This document shows positions 35,871 through 45,350 of a DNA stretch of 55,477 nt, in pieces. The notes beneath the pieces were generated by a model that worked only from the letters and a program-made list of their open reading frames with translations, had not been told where the DNA came from and made no database searches. The number at the start of each line of letters is the position of its first letter. Position 1 is the stretch's first letter. Source of the stretch: Bacteroides propionicifaciens DSM 19291 = JCM 14649 (lineage in GTDB: Bacteria; Bacteroidota; Bacteroidia; Bacteroidales; Bacteroidaceae). The stretch spans positions 1-55,477 of the forward strand of contig NZ_AQWS01000012.1 in NCBI RefSeq assembly GCF_000375405.1, given 5' to 3'. A program made the translations under genes and the position numbers.

Positions 35871-36647
35871 ATGAAAGCTATTTTTTTAGATATTGACGGA
35901 ACTTTGGTTAGTTTCAAAACACATAAGATTGCTGAATCAACGATTAAAGCAGTTCAGATGGCCAAAGCTAAAGGTCATAAGGTGTTTATAGCAACTGGAC
36001 GTCCAAAAGCAATTATCAATAATATAAGTGCAATAGAAGCCTATATTGATGGATTTGTAACCATGAATGGTGGCTACTGCTATGTAGGTACACAAATCTT
36101 ACATAAGAGTGTTATCCCCGAAAGTGACGTAAAGAACATCGCAGCATATTGCAAGAAGAACAATAAAGCTACAATTTTCGTAAACGAACATACCATTGGT
36201 GTTTGTGCACCCAACGACCTAGTCAAAAGTATTTTTTACGACCACTTAAACGTACCTCAAATACCAGAGATCGGTTTTGATGAAGCGACGCATAAAGAGG
36301 TGTTCCAAATCACACCATTTATTACTACCCAAGAAGAAGATGCCATCCGTGATCTAATTCCTAGCTGCCAACCCGAACGTTGGAATCCTGAGTTTGTTGA
36401 CATTGTCAGAAAAGGAAACACAAAAGAGTCTGGTATTAAGGTAATCCAAGATCATTTTAATATTAAGCAAGAAGACACCATTGCTATAGGTGATGGCGGT
36501 AACGACGTTTCAATGTTGGGTTATGCAGGAATCGGCATTGCTATGGGTAATGCAACAGACGAGGTTAAAGCCCATGCCGACTACGTAACAACTTCGGTTG
36601 ATGAAGATGGTATTTATAATGCTCTAAAACATTTTAATCTTATATAA
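35871..36647 (+). CDS. HAD-family phosphatase, Cof-type
   Basis: A 258-aa HAD hydrolase of the IIB (Cof) subclass. Motif I DIDGT with the nucleophile D7 and acid D9, motif II IATGRP, a large C2-type cap in the middle (about 85-185), motif III Lys in the GNTKESGIKVI region and motif IV IGDGGNDVSMLGYAGIGIAMGNA are all intact. Cof-type enzymes dephosphorylate sugar phosphates, FMN or PLP; the substrate cannot be given. It ends six bases before the TTG start of the helicase and in the same frame, so the two are surely cotranscribed. Confidence 0.9.
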   Translation: MKAIFLDIDGTLVSFKTHKIAESTIKAVQMAKAKGHKVFIATGRPKAIINNISAIEAYIDGFVTMNGGYCYVGTQILHKSVIPESDVKNIAAYCKKNNKATIFVNEHTIGVCAPNDLVKSIFYDHLNVPQIPEIGFDEATHKEVFQITPFITTQEEDAIRDLIPSCQPERWNPEFVDIVRKGNTKESGIKVIQDHFNIKQEDTIAIGDGGNDVSMLGYAGIGIAMGNATDEVKAHADYVTTSVDEDGIYNALKHFNLI

Positions 36648-36653
36648 TCAGCA

Positions 36654-38654
36654 TTGACAATCAAGATTGATCAAAGAAATCGAGAATTTCAGCATGCATT
36701 AAATCTCATAGAGAACACAAGTCAGTCGATATTTCTGACGGGCAAAGCTGGAACAGGTAAGTCTACCTTCCTAAAATATATCTGTGAGAATACAAAGAAA
36801 AAGTATGTCGTATTAGCTCCTACAGGGATTGCAGCAATCAATGTGGGAGGTAGTACGCTACATAGTTTTTTCAAACTTCCTTTCCATCCACTACTCCCGG
36901 GAGATGCAAATCTAAGCACCCACAAAAAGCAGATTTATAAGTTCTTTAAATACAATTCGGAGCAAAAGAAGATACTTCAAGAGGTAGATTTAATCATTAT
37001 TGATGAGATTTCCATGGTCCGTGCAGACACCATCGATGCGATAGATGCGATTCTTAGAGCCTACTCTAAAAATCCACGTAGCGCTTTTGGCGGTAAACAG
37101 ATTTTACTCGTTGGAGATATTTTTCAGTTGGAGCCCGTTGTCGACAGCGATATGCGCAATATTATAAACAAAACCTATCCTACTCCTTTCTTCTTCTCGG
37201 CACATGCCTTTCGAGAAATGAAATTGGTTTCCATAGAGCTTCAAAAAGTTTATAGACAAAGCGACCCAGTATTCGTTAATGTGCTCAATAATATCCGAAT
37301 GGCTCAAGCCGGGGCAGCCGATCTTCAGTTGCTAAATACACGATTGAACATTCAGACCAGTGAAATCAGCGAACTCTTCATCACACTTGCCACGCGTAGA
37401 GACCGAGTCGATTATATCAATGACAGTCGACTCAAGGCGCTTGAGGGTGATATAATAACCCTTTATGGAGAAATATCAGGTGAATTTCCAAACCAAAGCT
37501 TACCCACTTCACTTGAACTAGACATCAAGATTGGAGCTCAAATTATCTTTATCAAGAATGATCAAGACAAACGCTGGGTCAACGGTACGATTGGAGTAAT
37601 TAGTGGTATAAACGAAGACAAAGGCCTACTCTACATTGTCACAGACAAGGGAGAAGAAGTCGATGTAAAGCCCGAAACCTGGGATAACATTAAGTATAAG
37701 TATAACGAGACAAAAAAAGAAATTGAAAGCGAAGTCTTAGGACATTTCATGCAATTCCCTATCAAACTAGCTTGGGCGATTACAATTCACAAAAGTCAAG
37801 GGCTAACCTTTGACAACGTTGTAATCGACTTTACTGGTGGTGTTTTTGCTGGTGGTCAAGCCTATGTCGCATTAAGTAGATGCACCTCACTGAGTGGTAT
37901 TATTCTGACTAGTGCAATTACACCTACCCATATTTTTGTACATCCTGAGATCGTACGATTTGCCCGAGATTTCAATAATCAACAAGCGATCCAAACTGCA
38001 CTCAAAGAAGGACAAGCCGACGAAGCCTATCAGCAAGCTTTAAAACATTTTGATAAAGGAGACTTTAAGTCTTTTCTTGGTTCATTCTTCAAGGCAATAC
38101 GTTCAAGATATGATATAGAGAAACCCTTAGTTCAACGATTTATCAGACATAAACTAGGCATTATAAACAAGCTAAAGCTTGAGAATAAAGAACTAAAAGA
38201 ACAGCTACAACAACAAAAAGATAACCTTAAGAAATATGCAAAAGAGTACTATCTTATGGGAAATTCCTGTATTACTGAAGCTAAAGACAAAAATGCAGCT
38301 TTAGCAAATTACAAAAAAGCAGTAGAGTTGAACCCAAACTATACTGATGCATGGGTAAGAATTGGAGTAACACTCTATGATTTAAACAAATACGACGAGG
38401 CAAGCTCAGCACTCAATAGGGCTGTTAGTCTAAGCCCGTTTGAATTCAAATGTGTCTATAACCGTGGTAAACTTCGTCTAGCTATACACGAAAACGAAGG
38501 AGCTGTTGCTGACTTAGATAAAGCAACGACTATCAAACCTGAGCACCCCAAAGCTCACGAGCTATTTGGTGATGCATTATTCAGAGTTGGTAAGGAGAAT
38601 GAGGCAGAATTGCAATGGCGCATAGCCAAAGAACTTAAAAATAAAATAAATTAA
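36654..38654 (+). CDS. PIF1/RecD-like helicase with C-terminal TPR domain
   Basis: A 666-aa fusion. Residues 1-450 are a superfamily 1B helicase: Walker A GKAGTGKST (30-38), VLAPTGIAAINVGGSTLHSFFKLP, Walker B LIIDEISMVRAD, GDIFQLEPV, and late motifs AWAITIHKSQGLTFDNVVIDF and YVALSRCTSLSG. A linker with a coiled-coil-like stretch (LKLENKELKEQLQQQKDNLKKY) leads to about three TPR repeats (ALANYKKAVELNPNYTDAWVRIG...). The start is TTG at 36654: the preceding in-frame codons are GCA, TCA and the TAA of the HAD gene, and no internal ATG precedes the Walker motif. The TPRs probably bind a partner protein; it is otherwise uncharacterised. Confidence 0.88.
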   Translation: MTIKIDQRNREFQHALNLIENTSQSIFLTGKAGTGKSTFLKYICENTKKKYVVLAPTGIAAINVGGSTLHSFFKLPFHPLLPGDANLSTHKKQIYKFFKYNSEQKKILQEVDLIIIDEISMVRADTIDAIDAILRAYSKNPRSAFGGKQILLVGDIFQLEPVVDSDMRNIINKTYPTPFFFSAHAFREMKLVSIELQKVYRQSDPVFVNVLNNIRMAQAGAADLQLLNTRLNIQTSEISELFITLATRRDRVDYINDSRLKALEGDIITLYGEISGEFPNQSLPTSLELDIKIGAQIIFIKNDQDKRWVNGTIGVISGINEDKGLLYIVTDKGEEVDVKPETWDNIKYKYNETKKEIESEVLGHFMQFPIKLAWAITIHKSQGLTFDNVVIDFTGGVFAGGQAYVALSRCTSLSGIILTSAITPTHIFVHPEIVRFARDFNNQQAIQTALKEGQADEAYQQALKHFDKGDFKSFLGSFFKAIRSRYDIEKPLVQRFIRHKLGIINKLKLENKELKEQLQQQKDNLKKYAKEYYLMGNSCITEAKDKNAALANYKKAVELNPNYTDAWVRIGVTLYDLNKYDEASSALNRAVSLSPFEFKCVYNRGKLRLAIHENEGAVADLDKATTIKPEHPKAHELFGDALFRVGKENEAELQWRIAKELKNKIN

Positions 38655-38665
38655 CATAACAAGAT

Positions 38666-41188
38666 ATGAAAAAAGTACTAAAGATTGTAGGTGTAATTAT
38701 TGCCCTACTGCTGGTTATCATGATTTCGATACCACTTTTATTCGGTGGTAAAATTGAGAGCATAGCCAAGCAAGAAGCCAATAAAATGCTTAATGGAGAG
38801 TTCGACTTTTCATCACTCGACATCAGCTTATTTAAGAACTTCCCAAAAGCCTCACTTACGGTGAATAATTTTTGGGTTAAAGGAGTCGATGATTTTAGCA
38901 ACGATACCATTGTCAAAGCAAAAGAATTAACTGCCACAATCGATATATTCTCTCTTTTTGGAGACAGTTATGAGATTGACAGAGTGATTTTAAAAGAGGC
39001 TACTCTAAAAGCTGTTATTGCAGAAAATGACAAAGTAAATTGGGACATACTCAAAGAGTCGGAGGTAACTACCGAAACTTCTGTGGCGACCGAAGAAGGT
39101 GGTGACTTTGCACTAAAGCTAAACCAGCTGACACTTGATGACCTAACTATTCTCTTTGACAACCGTAAAGACAAAGAGTTGATGTCGATTAATCACCTAC
39201 AACTTAATCTTAAAGGTGATCTATCGAGCGAACACACGACACTCAACATTACAGCCGAATCTCCTGCGATCAGTTACAACGTCAACGGCTTGGCTCTGGT
39301 CAACAATATTTCGGTTAAGACTAAAATCAACCTTGATGCTGACTTGAAGAATAACAAGTTTACACTTAATCAAAATGAGATTCAGCTCAATGCCATTAAA
39401 TCAAGCTTAGACGGCTGGGTAGCACTAAAAGAAGATGATGCTATAGATATGGATTTGAGTATCAATACAGATAAAATTGATTTCAAACAAATTCTATCGC
39501 TAATCCCTGCACTATATACTAACGACTTCAAAGGACTTAAGACTGAAGGGCAAGCTACTCTTAATGCCTATGCAAAGGGCACTTTTAAGGGCGATAACCT
39601 ACCTGCCTTCAACGTGAAGTTAGACATTAAAGATGCCTCATTCAGATATCCATCTTTACCAACAGGTGTAGAGCAAATCAATGTATTTGCAGAGGTTAAC
39701 AATCCTGGAGGTACTGCAGATGCAACAAAGATAATTATCAACCCACTGGCTTTATCAATTGCAGGAAATCCATTTAAAGTCACCGCAGAGGTAGTTCACC
39801 CAATTAGTGATCCTGTCTTCAAGATGACTGCAAACGGGATCTTAGATCTTGGTAAGATAAAGGATGTATATCCCCTAGAAGACATGGAGCTTAATGGAAC
39901 TATCAATGCAAACCTATCGGTAGCAGGTAAATCTTCGGATATTGAGAAAGAATTCTACGAAAAGATTAATGCTTCTGGGACTGTTAAGTTAACCGACATG
40001 GTTGTAAACACGAGCAGCCTCAAAAATCTAAAAATCAACCAATCACTACTTACATTTACACCAGCCTATCTAAAGCTGAGCGAAACTAAAGTTGAGTTTG
40101 GCAAAAACGACCTTACCGTAGATAGCCAACTTCAAAATTACATTGGCTATTTCTTACATGGTAGCACCATCAAAGGTTCGCTCAATGTATCTTCGAACTA
40201 CTTAAATCTAGATGATTTTGGCATGACTCAAGAGGATACAGCAACAGTAGAAGAAACAGATAGCGTAACTACAGCCATTGAGATACCTAAGAACATTGAC
40301 TTCAACATGAATGCTAATTTTAAAGAAGTCGTACTAGCCAAAATGAAGTTTGAGAACATCAATGGCCGCATTGCTCTTAAAAATGGTAAGGCTGACATGA
40401 CAAACCTATCAATGAATACAATGGGAGGTGAAATCGTTATGAATGGTTTCTACTCTACACAACAGCCTAAACACAGTTTACTTAACGCAAACCTAATCAT
40501 GAACAACTTAGTCTTTGCGCAAGTATATCGTGATCTGGACATGGTACAATCATTGGCCCCAATCTTCAACTCACTCGAAGGCACGTTCTCAGGAGCTATG
40601 CAGATCAAGACAGAGCTCAACGAAAGCCTTGAACCTGTATATCCAAGTCTACAAGCTGCTGGTAACCTTAAGACTAAGAACATTAGTCTTGAAAATGTTA
40701 AGGCTCTTCAAGGCCTAGCTAAAGCTGTTAAAAAAGAGGATTTGGTAAACAAACCACTCAAGGACTTAGAACTTAACTTTACAATTAAAGACGGACGTCT
40801 AGAAACTAAACCTTTCGAATTCAACTTGGGGGATTACCTGATGACACTTTCGGGTACAACTGGTCTTGATCAAACAATTGACTACTCGGGTAAACTTAAG
40901 CTTCCTAATTCTGTAGCTAAAATAGATGGCTTAAATACAGTTGGCATCTTGATTGGTGGAACATTTAACGCCCCAACCTTTAAGCTTGATACCAAAAGCA
41001 TGATAGAGAGTGGTGGTAAAGCTCTTGAAAGTGCTGCAAAAGATTTTATTAGCAAAGAGCTATTAAAGAATAAAAAAGATACCACAGCCACTGGCGATAA
41101 GGAGAGCGAGAGGGATTTTAAAGAAGATGTAAAAGAAGAGGTTGGAAATAAAATTAAAGATCTTTTTAAGAAGAAAAAGAACAAGTAG
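38666..41188 (+). CDS. AsmA-like large envelope protein
   Basis: An 840-aa protein with an N-terminal signal-anchor (about 5-27, KIVGVIIALLLVIMISIPLLF) followed by a long, beta-rich periplasmic part. The start GKIESIAKQEANKMLNGEFDFSSLDISLFKNFPKASLTVNNFWVKG and the late LPNSVAKIDGLNTVGILIGGTFNAPTFKLD are AsmA/AsmA_2 marks. Such proteins form bridge-like grooves thought to carry phospholipids between inner and outer membrane. The last 60 residues are Lys/Glu-rich. It follows the helicase by 11 bases. Confidence 0.85.
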   Translation: MKKVLKIVGVIIALLLVIMISIPLLFGGKIESIAKQEANKMLNGEFDFSSLDISLFKNFPKASLTVNNFWVKGVDDFSNDTIVKAKELTATIDIFSLFGDSYEIDRVILKEATLKAVIAENDKVNWDILKESEVTTETSVATEEGGDFALKLNQLTLDDLTILFDNRKDKELMSINHLQLNLKGDLSSEHTTLNITAESPAISYNVNGLALVNNISVKTKINLDADLKNNKFTLNQNEIQLNAIKSSLDGWVALKEDDAIDMDLSINTDKIDFKQILSLIPALYTNDFKGLKTEGQATLNAYAKGTFKGDNLPAFNVKLDIKDASFRYPSLPTGVEQINVFAEVNNPGGTADATKIIINPLALSIAGNPFKVTAEVVHPISDPVFKMTANGILDLGKIKDVYPLEDMELNGTINANLSVAGKSSDIEKEFYEKINASGTVKLTDMVVNTSSLKNLKINQSLLTFTPAYLKLSETKVEFGKNDLTVDSQLQNYIGYFLHGSTIKGSLNVSSNYLNLDDFGMTQEDTATVEETDSVTTAIEIPKNIDFNMNANFKEVVLAKMKFENINGRIALKNGKADMTNLSMNTMGGEIVMNGFYSTQQPKHSLLNANLIMNNLVFAQVYRDLDMVQSLAPIFNSLEGTFSGAMQIKTELNESLEPVYPSLQAAGNLKTKNISLENVKALQGLAKAVKKEDLVNKPLKDLELNFTIKDGRLETKPFEFNLGDYLMTLSGTTGLDQTIDYSGKLKLPNSVAKIDGLNTVGILIGGTFNAPTFKLDTKSMIESGGKALESAAKDFISKELLKNKKDTTATGDKESERDFKEDVKEEVGNKIKDLFKKKKNK

Positions 41189-41205
41189 TTTTATTATATT
41201 GTTAT

Positions 41206-41237
41206 CTTTCAAGAAAGCTACTACTCATCATGAGTAG
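41206..41237. repeat. Two adjacent dyads upstream of the Sua5/YrdC gene
   Basis: CTTTC-AA-GAAAG (41206-41217) and CTACTCAT-C-ATGAGTAG (41221-41237) are two perfect palindromes in the 78-base gap before the ATG at 41267. Neither has a T-tract. They may be an operator or a leader hairpin; the function is inferred. Confidence 0.5.
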
Positions 41238-41266
41238 AGCAATGTTACACTAAAAATATTGAGAGT

Positions 41267-41878
41267 ATGTTATTAAAAATGTATGATTCGAATAATGATC
41301 CTCAAAAAATCCAAGAAGTGATTAACGTTCTAAACGACGGAGGAATTATCATATATCCAACAGACACGATGTATGCAATTGGTTGTCATGGACTCAAAGA
41401 AAGAGCTATTGAGAAAATTTGTTCAATAAAAGGAATCGATCCTCGAAAGAACAACCTCTCTCTTATCTGCTACGATTTGAGTACGATTAGTGAATATGCC
41501 AAAATGAGTAACGTGGTTTTTAAGATAATGAAAGCTAACTTACCAGGACCATTTACTTTTATACTTAGTGGTACAAACAAACTACCCAAGATTTTTAGAA
41601 ATCGTAAAGAGGTGGGGGTACGTATGCCTGACAATAATATCATTAATGATATTGCGAAACAACTTGACTTCCCTATTATGACTACAACTGTTCCTATAGG
41701 TGAAGGAGAAGATACTGAATATGCTACAAACCCCGAACTAATCTACGAAAAGTTTGGACATCTTGTAGATATCGTAATCGATGGTGGAGTTGGTGACTAT
41801 AGCCCTTCAACTATTGTTGATTGCACTGGCGAATACGTTGACATTGTACGTCAAGGTAAAGGTGAATTGGTTATCTAA
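41267..41878 (+). CDS. Sua5/YciO/YrdC-family L-threonylcarbamoyladenylate synthase-like protein
   Basis: A 203-aa protein of the TsaC/YciO fold. GGIIIYPTDTMYAIGCHGLKERAIEKICSIKGIDPRKNNLSLIC is the nucleotide and threonine-binding start with the Kx-R-x(2)-xxLSL motif; PGPFTFILSG, VGVRMPDNNIINDI and PSTIVDCTG follow in order. Members make threonylcarbamoyl-AMP for tRNA t6A37. The short form without the Sua5 domain could be TsaC or the YciO paralogue of unclear function; the diverged KGIDPRKNN motif leans towards YciO. It is followed 26 bases later by a strong terminator. Confidence 0.85.
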   Translation: MLLKMYDSNNDPQKIQEVINVLNDGGIIIYPTDTMYAIGCHGLKERAIEKICSIKGIDPRKNNLSLICYDLSTISEYAKMSNVVFKIMKANLPGPFTFILSGTNKLPKIFRNRKEVGVRMPDNNIINDIAKQLDFPIMTTTVPIGEGEDTEYATNPELIYEKFGHLVDIVIDGGVGDYSPSTIVDCTGEYVDIVRQGKGELVI

Positions 41879-41904
41879 CTAAAAGTAATAATAAACTTAA
41901 TAAG

Positions 41905-41947
41905 AATCGGGCATCCCATAAAATATGGGATGCCCGATTTATTTTTT
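41905..41947 (+). terminator. Strong terminator after the Sua5/YrdC gene
   Basis: AATCGGGCATCCCATA (41905-41920) pairs perfectly with TATGGGATGCCCGATT (41924-41939) over a 3-base loop, followed by T-rich sequence. Confidence 0.9.
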
Positions 41948-42222
41948 CTATTCAGACTGCTGTCTAATTTAATGTTTTTTCATTTTTAAACAGTTCTATT
42001 TTTGGGGAAGCTTACAAACTAGTTGATCTAGATACCAATACTGTGCCTTTTAACCCTTATTTCCTACCAACTTTTTTTCTAAAGTTTGTGATATCTATAC
42101 AGATTTTTAAAATATTAGCTGATATGATGTTGATATTTCTAGATGAATAAATTAAATATTATGCACTGACACAGTGCAATTTCAAGAATATTAATAAAAA
42201 GAGTAGCAACTCCACTACCCCA
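41948..42222. other. Intergenic region between convergent units
   Basis: AT-rich, about 275 bases between the terminators of the YrdC and nagB genes. No frame with coding character is seen. It holds an exact TAnnTTTG box (TATTTTTG, 41997-42004, plus strand) and a palindrome TGCACTG-ACA-CAGTGCA (42162-42178). A small RNA is possible but not supported further. Confidence 0.5.
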
Positions 42223-42264
42223 ACAAAAAATTCGGCTTGCATCATTATAGACACAAGCCGAATT
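42223..42264 (-). terminator. Terminator after nagB
   Basis: On the minus strand AATTCGGCTTG (42264-42254) pairs with CAAGCCGAATT (42239-42229), followed by a run of six T. It lies 28 bases beyond the nagB stop. Confidence 0.85.
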
Positions 42265-42291
42265 CTTAAATACTATTTCTAGTATAATATC

Positions 42292-43107
42292 TTATTTCTT
42301 CAATAGAGATTGAGGATCAAGGTTATCACCTTCGATATCTTTGAAGTAACGGTAAGTACCTACTTTGATCTCTGCAGTAGCAGCATCATCACAGATTACT
42401 AGACCTTTTTGGTGCATTTGTAGCGCAGTAATAGTCCACATATGGTTTACACAGCCTTCAACAGCATGCCATAAAGCACGAGCTTTGCTAGCACCGTTAA
42501 CAAGAATCATAACTTCTTTTGCGTCCATAATAGTACCCACACCAACTGTTAGTGATGTTTTAGGAACCTTATTTACGTCGTTGTCGAAGAAACGAGAGTT
42601 AGCAATGATTGTATCTGCTGTAAGTGTTTTAAGACGAGTACGAGATGTTAGTGAAGATCCTGGCTCATTGAATGCAATGTGACCATCCGAACCTACACCA
42701 CCCATAAACAAGTCAACACCACCATAAGATGCGATTTTATCTTCATAGCGAGTACACTCACCCTCTAGGTCTTCTACATTACCATTAAGGAAGTTCGTGT
42801 TTTCTGCTTTGATGTCGATGTGACTAAAGAAGTTATTCCACATAAATGTGTAATAGCTCTCTGGATGATCTTGAGACATACCTACATACTCATCCATATT
42901 AAATGTAACTACATTTTCAAAGGATACAAGACCTTTTTTGTTTAGTTCAATCAGGTTTTTATACATACCAAGTGGTGTTGAACCAGTTGGGCAGCCTAAA
43001 ACGAAAGGTTTATCAGCTGTTGGTTTTGCTTGATTGATTTTTGCAGCCACATAATGAGCAGCCCAAAGAGAAACCGAATTGTAATCTGGTTGAATAATTA
43101 ATCTCAT
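42292..43107 (-). CDS. nagB: Glucosamine-6-phosphate deaminase
   Basis: Converts glucosamine-6-phosphate to fructose-6-phosphate and ammonia, feeding amino sugars from mucin, chitin or cell wall into glycolysis. [18 protein letters not shown] binds phosphate, [11 protein letters not shown] carries the catalytic Asp, and [23 protein letters not shown] has the catalytic His loop. The length of 271 aa is normal and matches the hexameric allosteric type. It is the last gene of a minus-strand run, 43 bases after the flavodiiron gene, with its own terminator. No nagA is nearby. Confidence 0.96.
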   Translation of the reverse strand: MRLIIQPDYNSVSLWAAHYVAAKINQAKPTADKPFVLGCPTGSTPLGMYKNLIELNKKGLVSFENVVTFNMDEYVGMSQDHPESYYTFMWNNFFSHIDIKAENTNFLNGNVEDLEGECTRYEDKIASYGGVDLFMGGVGSDGHIAFNEPGSSLTSRTRLKTLTADTIIANSRFFDNDVNKVPKTSLTVGVGTIMDAKEVMILVNGASKARALWHAVEGCVNHMWTITALQMHQKGLVICDDAATAEIKVGTYRYFKDIEGDNLDPQSLLKK

Positions 43108-43150
43108 GTCTATAGTTTATATATTAATAAAGTAAATAGGGTTGTAATGT

Positions 43151-44356
43151 TTACTTACTATCTTTTTTAAGTCGATCGGCCATGCTTTTGGCTAAATGCG
43201 AGCATTGGTCATAGTTGATTGGCTTCATGGCATGTTTCATCTCGATGGGATCAGCGACAAGTTCAAACTTACTTTTAGTCACAAAGTCACCCATGCGTTT
43301 AACAGCAGCACTTGCCCAACTAAATGAGCCAAAGTAGCCTAAGTATCTATTTTTGATATCACGAAGCAAAATATCAGATAAAAGAGCCTCAACACGAGGG
43401 TAAACCTGACCATTATAAGTCGGACTTCCTACGATTAGGCCTTTATAACGAAATACATCCGCGATAATATAAGATGCGTCAGATTTGTTAGCATTATGCA
43501 AAACTATATCTTTTATGCCTTGCTCAGAAAGCTCTAATGCAATCTCCTCAGCCATAGCCTCGGTATTACCATACATCGTACCGTAAATAATCACAACACC
43601 TTCTTTGGCATTATAAAGACTCAAGTCGTTGTAGATACTAACCACTTTATCGATATTCTCTTTCTGTGTCCAAACTGGACCGTGAGTAGAACAAATATTC
43701 GACAGCTTAACATCTGCGAGTTTAGTCAAAGCTCTTTGTACAGGAGAACCATACTTTCCTACAATATTTGAGTAGTAACGTACCATTTCATCCCAATAGA
43801 TTGACACATTGATTTTTGAGTCGATAAATCCACCATTGAGTGCACCAAATGTACCAAAAGCATCTCCAGAGAAAATAGTTTCTGTAGTCTCCTCGTAAGT
43901 CATCATGGTTTCGGGCCAATGTACCATAGGGGTCATATAGAATCGAAGATGGTGTTTACCTAGTTTTAAAAAATCGCCATCTCCTACAAGGTACTGCTCT
44001 CCAGTAACACCATAGAATCCTTCGACCATACCAAAGGTTTGTTTGTTTCCCACAATAATAATATTGGGATATTGCTCTTTAATCAAGCGGATAGAACCTG
44101 AGTGATCGGGCTCCATATGATTGATTATCAAATAATCGATAGGACGACTGCCAAGAATCTTTTTTATCTTTAGTATGTATTCTTCGAAATAGCAAATTTC
44201 AACAGTATCTATCAAAGCAACCATCTCATCTACAATCAAGTAAGAGTTATAAGACACTCCATAAGGCAGTGGCCATAATCCTTCGAATAGAGGTGACTTA
44301 CGGTCGTTTACACCTACATAGTGTATATCTCCAGTAATCTTTGTTTTCTGTTCCAT
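43151..44356 (-). CDS. FprA-type flavodiiron protein
   Basis: A 401-aa A-type flavoprotein that reduces O2 to water or NO to N2O and protects anaerobes. The N-terminal metallo-beta-lactamase domain has all diiron ligands in place: H80, E82, D84 in NHMEPDH, H146 in MVHWPE, D165 in FSGDAF and H225 in STHGP. The flavodoxin domain follows from about 253 (VVIIYGTMYGNTEAMAE), with the FMN loops VGSPTYNGQVYPR and GSFSWASAAVK. There is no C-terminal rubredoxin or NADH-oxidase domain, so a separate electron donor is needed. With sodB it forms the oxygen defence visible in this window. Confidence 0.94.
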   Translation of the reverse strand: MEQKTKITGDIHYVGVNDRKSPLFEGLWPLPYGVSYNSYLIVDEMVALIDTVEICYFEEYILKIKKILGSRPIDYLIINHMEPDHSGSIRLIKEQYPNIIIVGNKQTFGMVEGFYGVTGEQYLVGDGDFLKLGKHHLRFYMTPMVHWPETMMTYEETTETIFSGDAFGTFGALNGGFIDSKINVSIYWDEMVRYYSNIVGKYGSPVQRALTKLADVKLSNICSTHGPVWTQKENIDKVVSIYNDLSLYNAKEGVVIIYGTMYGNTEAMAEEIALELSEQGIKDIVLHNANKSDASYIIADVFRYKGLIVGSPTYNGQVYPRVEALLSDILLRDIKNRYLGYFGSFSWASAAVKRMGDFVTKSKFELVADPIEMKHAMKPINYDQCSHLAKSMADRLKKDSK

Positions 44357-44381
44357 GTTTATATTAACTTCATTTTGATAA

Positions 44382-44389
44382 CAAAAGTA
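44382..44389 (-). promoter_or_regulatory. -7 promoter box before the flavodiiron gene
   Basis: On the minus strand TACTTTTG matches TAnnTTTG exactly and lies 25 bp before the ATG at 44356. No good -33 TTTG is visible; the region overlaps the end of the radical SAM gene. Confidence 0.45.
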
Positions 44390-44397
44390 ACTTATTA

Positions 44398-45330
44398 TTA
44401 TTGATTTCTGAACAACTTACCCTGATAAGCACCCAATTCGGCCATTTTATTGACCAGCCTATTGGTAAACTCAAAGTTCTTCAAGCCCCAATCAGGAGTT
44501 ATTATGAGCTCTTTTGGCGACTGCGATAAAAATCTTTCTACCACAATTTCAGGATTAAGATGTTGGATGTAGTCTATAACTAAATCCATGTAATTGTCGA
44601 CATTGAATAAATGAAAATCTGTAGGACATTCAGCATATTCCTTTGCCATCTTCGTACCTTTTATAATTTGAAGTTGGTGCAATTTGATAGTCGATAAAGG
44701 CAATTGTGCAATTTGCATAGCTTGTTGAATTATCATCTCCTGATTTTCTCCAGGCAAGCCAAGTATAACATGTCCTCCCGTATGAATGCCACGAGCTACG
44801 GTGCGCTCAATCGCATCAACAGTTTGCTCATAGGTATGCCCTCTATTGATCCGTTCAAGCGTCGCATTGTTGGTTGACTCAATACCGTACTCGACCAATA
44901 AGAAGGTACGTTTATTGAGCTCTTCCAAATAATCAAGTAAGCTATCGGGCATACAGTCGGGACGAGTCCCTATTACAAGCCCTACCACATTGGGAGTATT
45001 CAAAGCTTCTTCGTACTTTTTCTTAAGTGAATCGAGCTCATCATAAGTGTTGGTATAAGCTTGGAAATAGGCTAAATATTTCATCTGGGGGTATTTTCGA
45101 GCGAAAAACACCTTACCCTCCTCGAGCTGCGTAAAGACACTTTTATCGGTCTTGCAATACGAAGGATTGAAAGTCTGATTATTGCAATAAGTACACCCTC
45201 CCTGTCCTTTCGTACCATCACGATTAGGACATGTAAAGCCCGCGTTTAGAGATATCTTTTGCACTTTCGTATCGGGGAAAAATCTCTTTAGAAAATCGGG
45301 GAAAGTTTTATAAGGGTATCTATTATTCAT
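44398..45330 (-). CDS. Radical SAM protein of the TIGR01212 (YhcC-like) family
   Basis: A 310-aa iron-sulfur protein. The family start RYPYKTFPDFLKRFFPDTKVQKISLNAGFTCPNRDG contains the cluster cysteines C34, C46 and C49 in the spacing of the TIGR01212/YhcC group, not the common CxxxCxxC. Later marks are GLVIGTRPDCMPD, VEYGIESTNNATLERINRGH, GGHVILGLPGE and LHQLQIIKGTKM. The group's substrate is unknown; a link to arginine or tRNA modification has been proposed for relatives, without a settled reaction. It is first in its unit and has a good promoter. Confidence 0.9.
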   Translation of the reverse strand: MNNRYPYKTFPDFLKRFFPDTKVQKISLNAGFTCPNRDGTKGQGGCTYCNNQTFNPSYCKTDKSVFTQLEEGKVFFARKYPQMKYLAYFQAYTNTYDELDSLKKKYEEALNTPNVVGLVIGTRPDCMPDSLLDYLEELNKRTFLLVEYGIESTNNATLERINRGHTYEQTVDAIERTVARGIHTGGHVILGLPGENQEMIIQQAMQIAQLPLSTIKLHQLQIIKGTKMAKEYAECPTDFHLFNVDNYMDLVIDYIQHLNPEIVVERFLSQSPKELIITPDWGLKNFEFTNRLVNKMAELGAYQGKLFRNQ

Positions 45331-45350
45331 AATCTTACTTTATAGAATTG

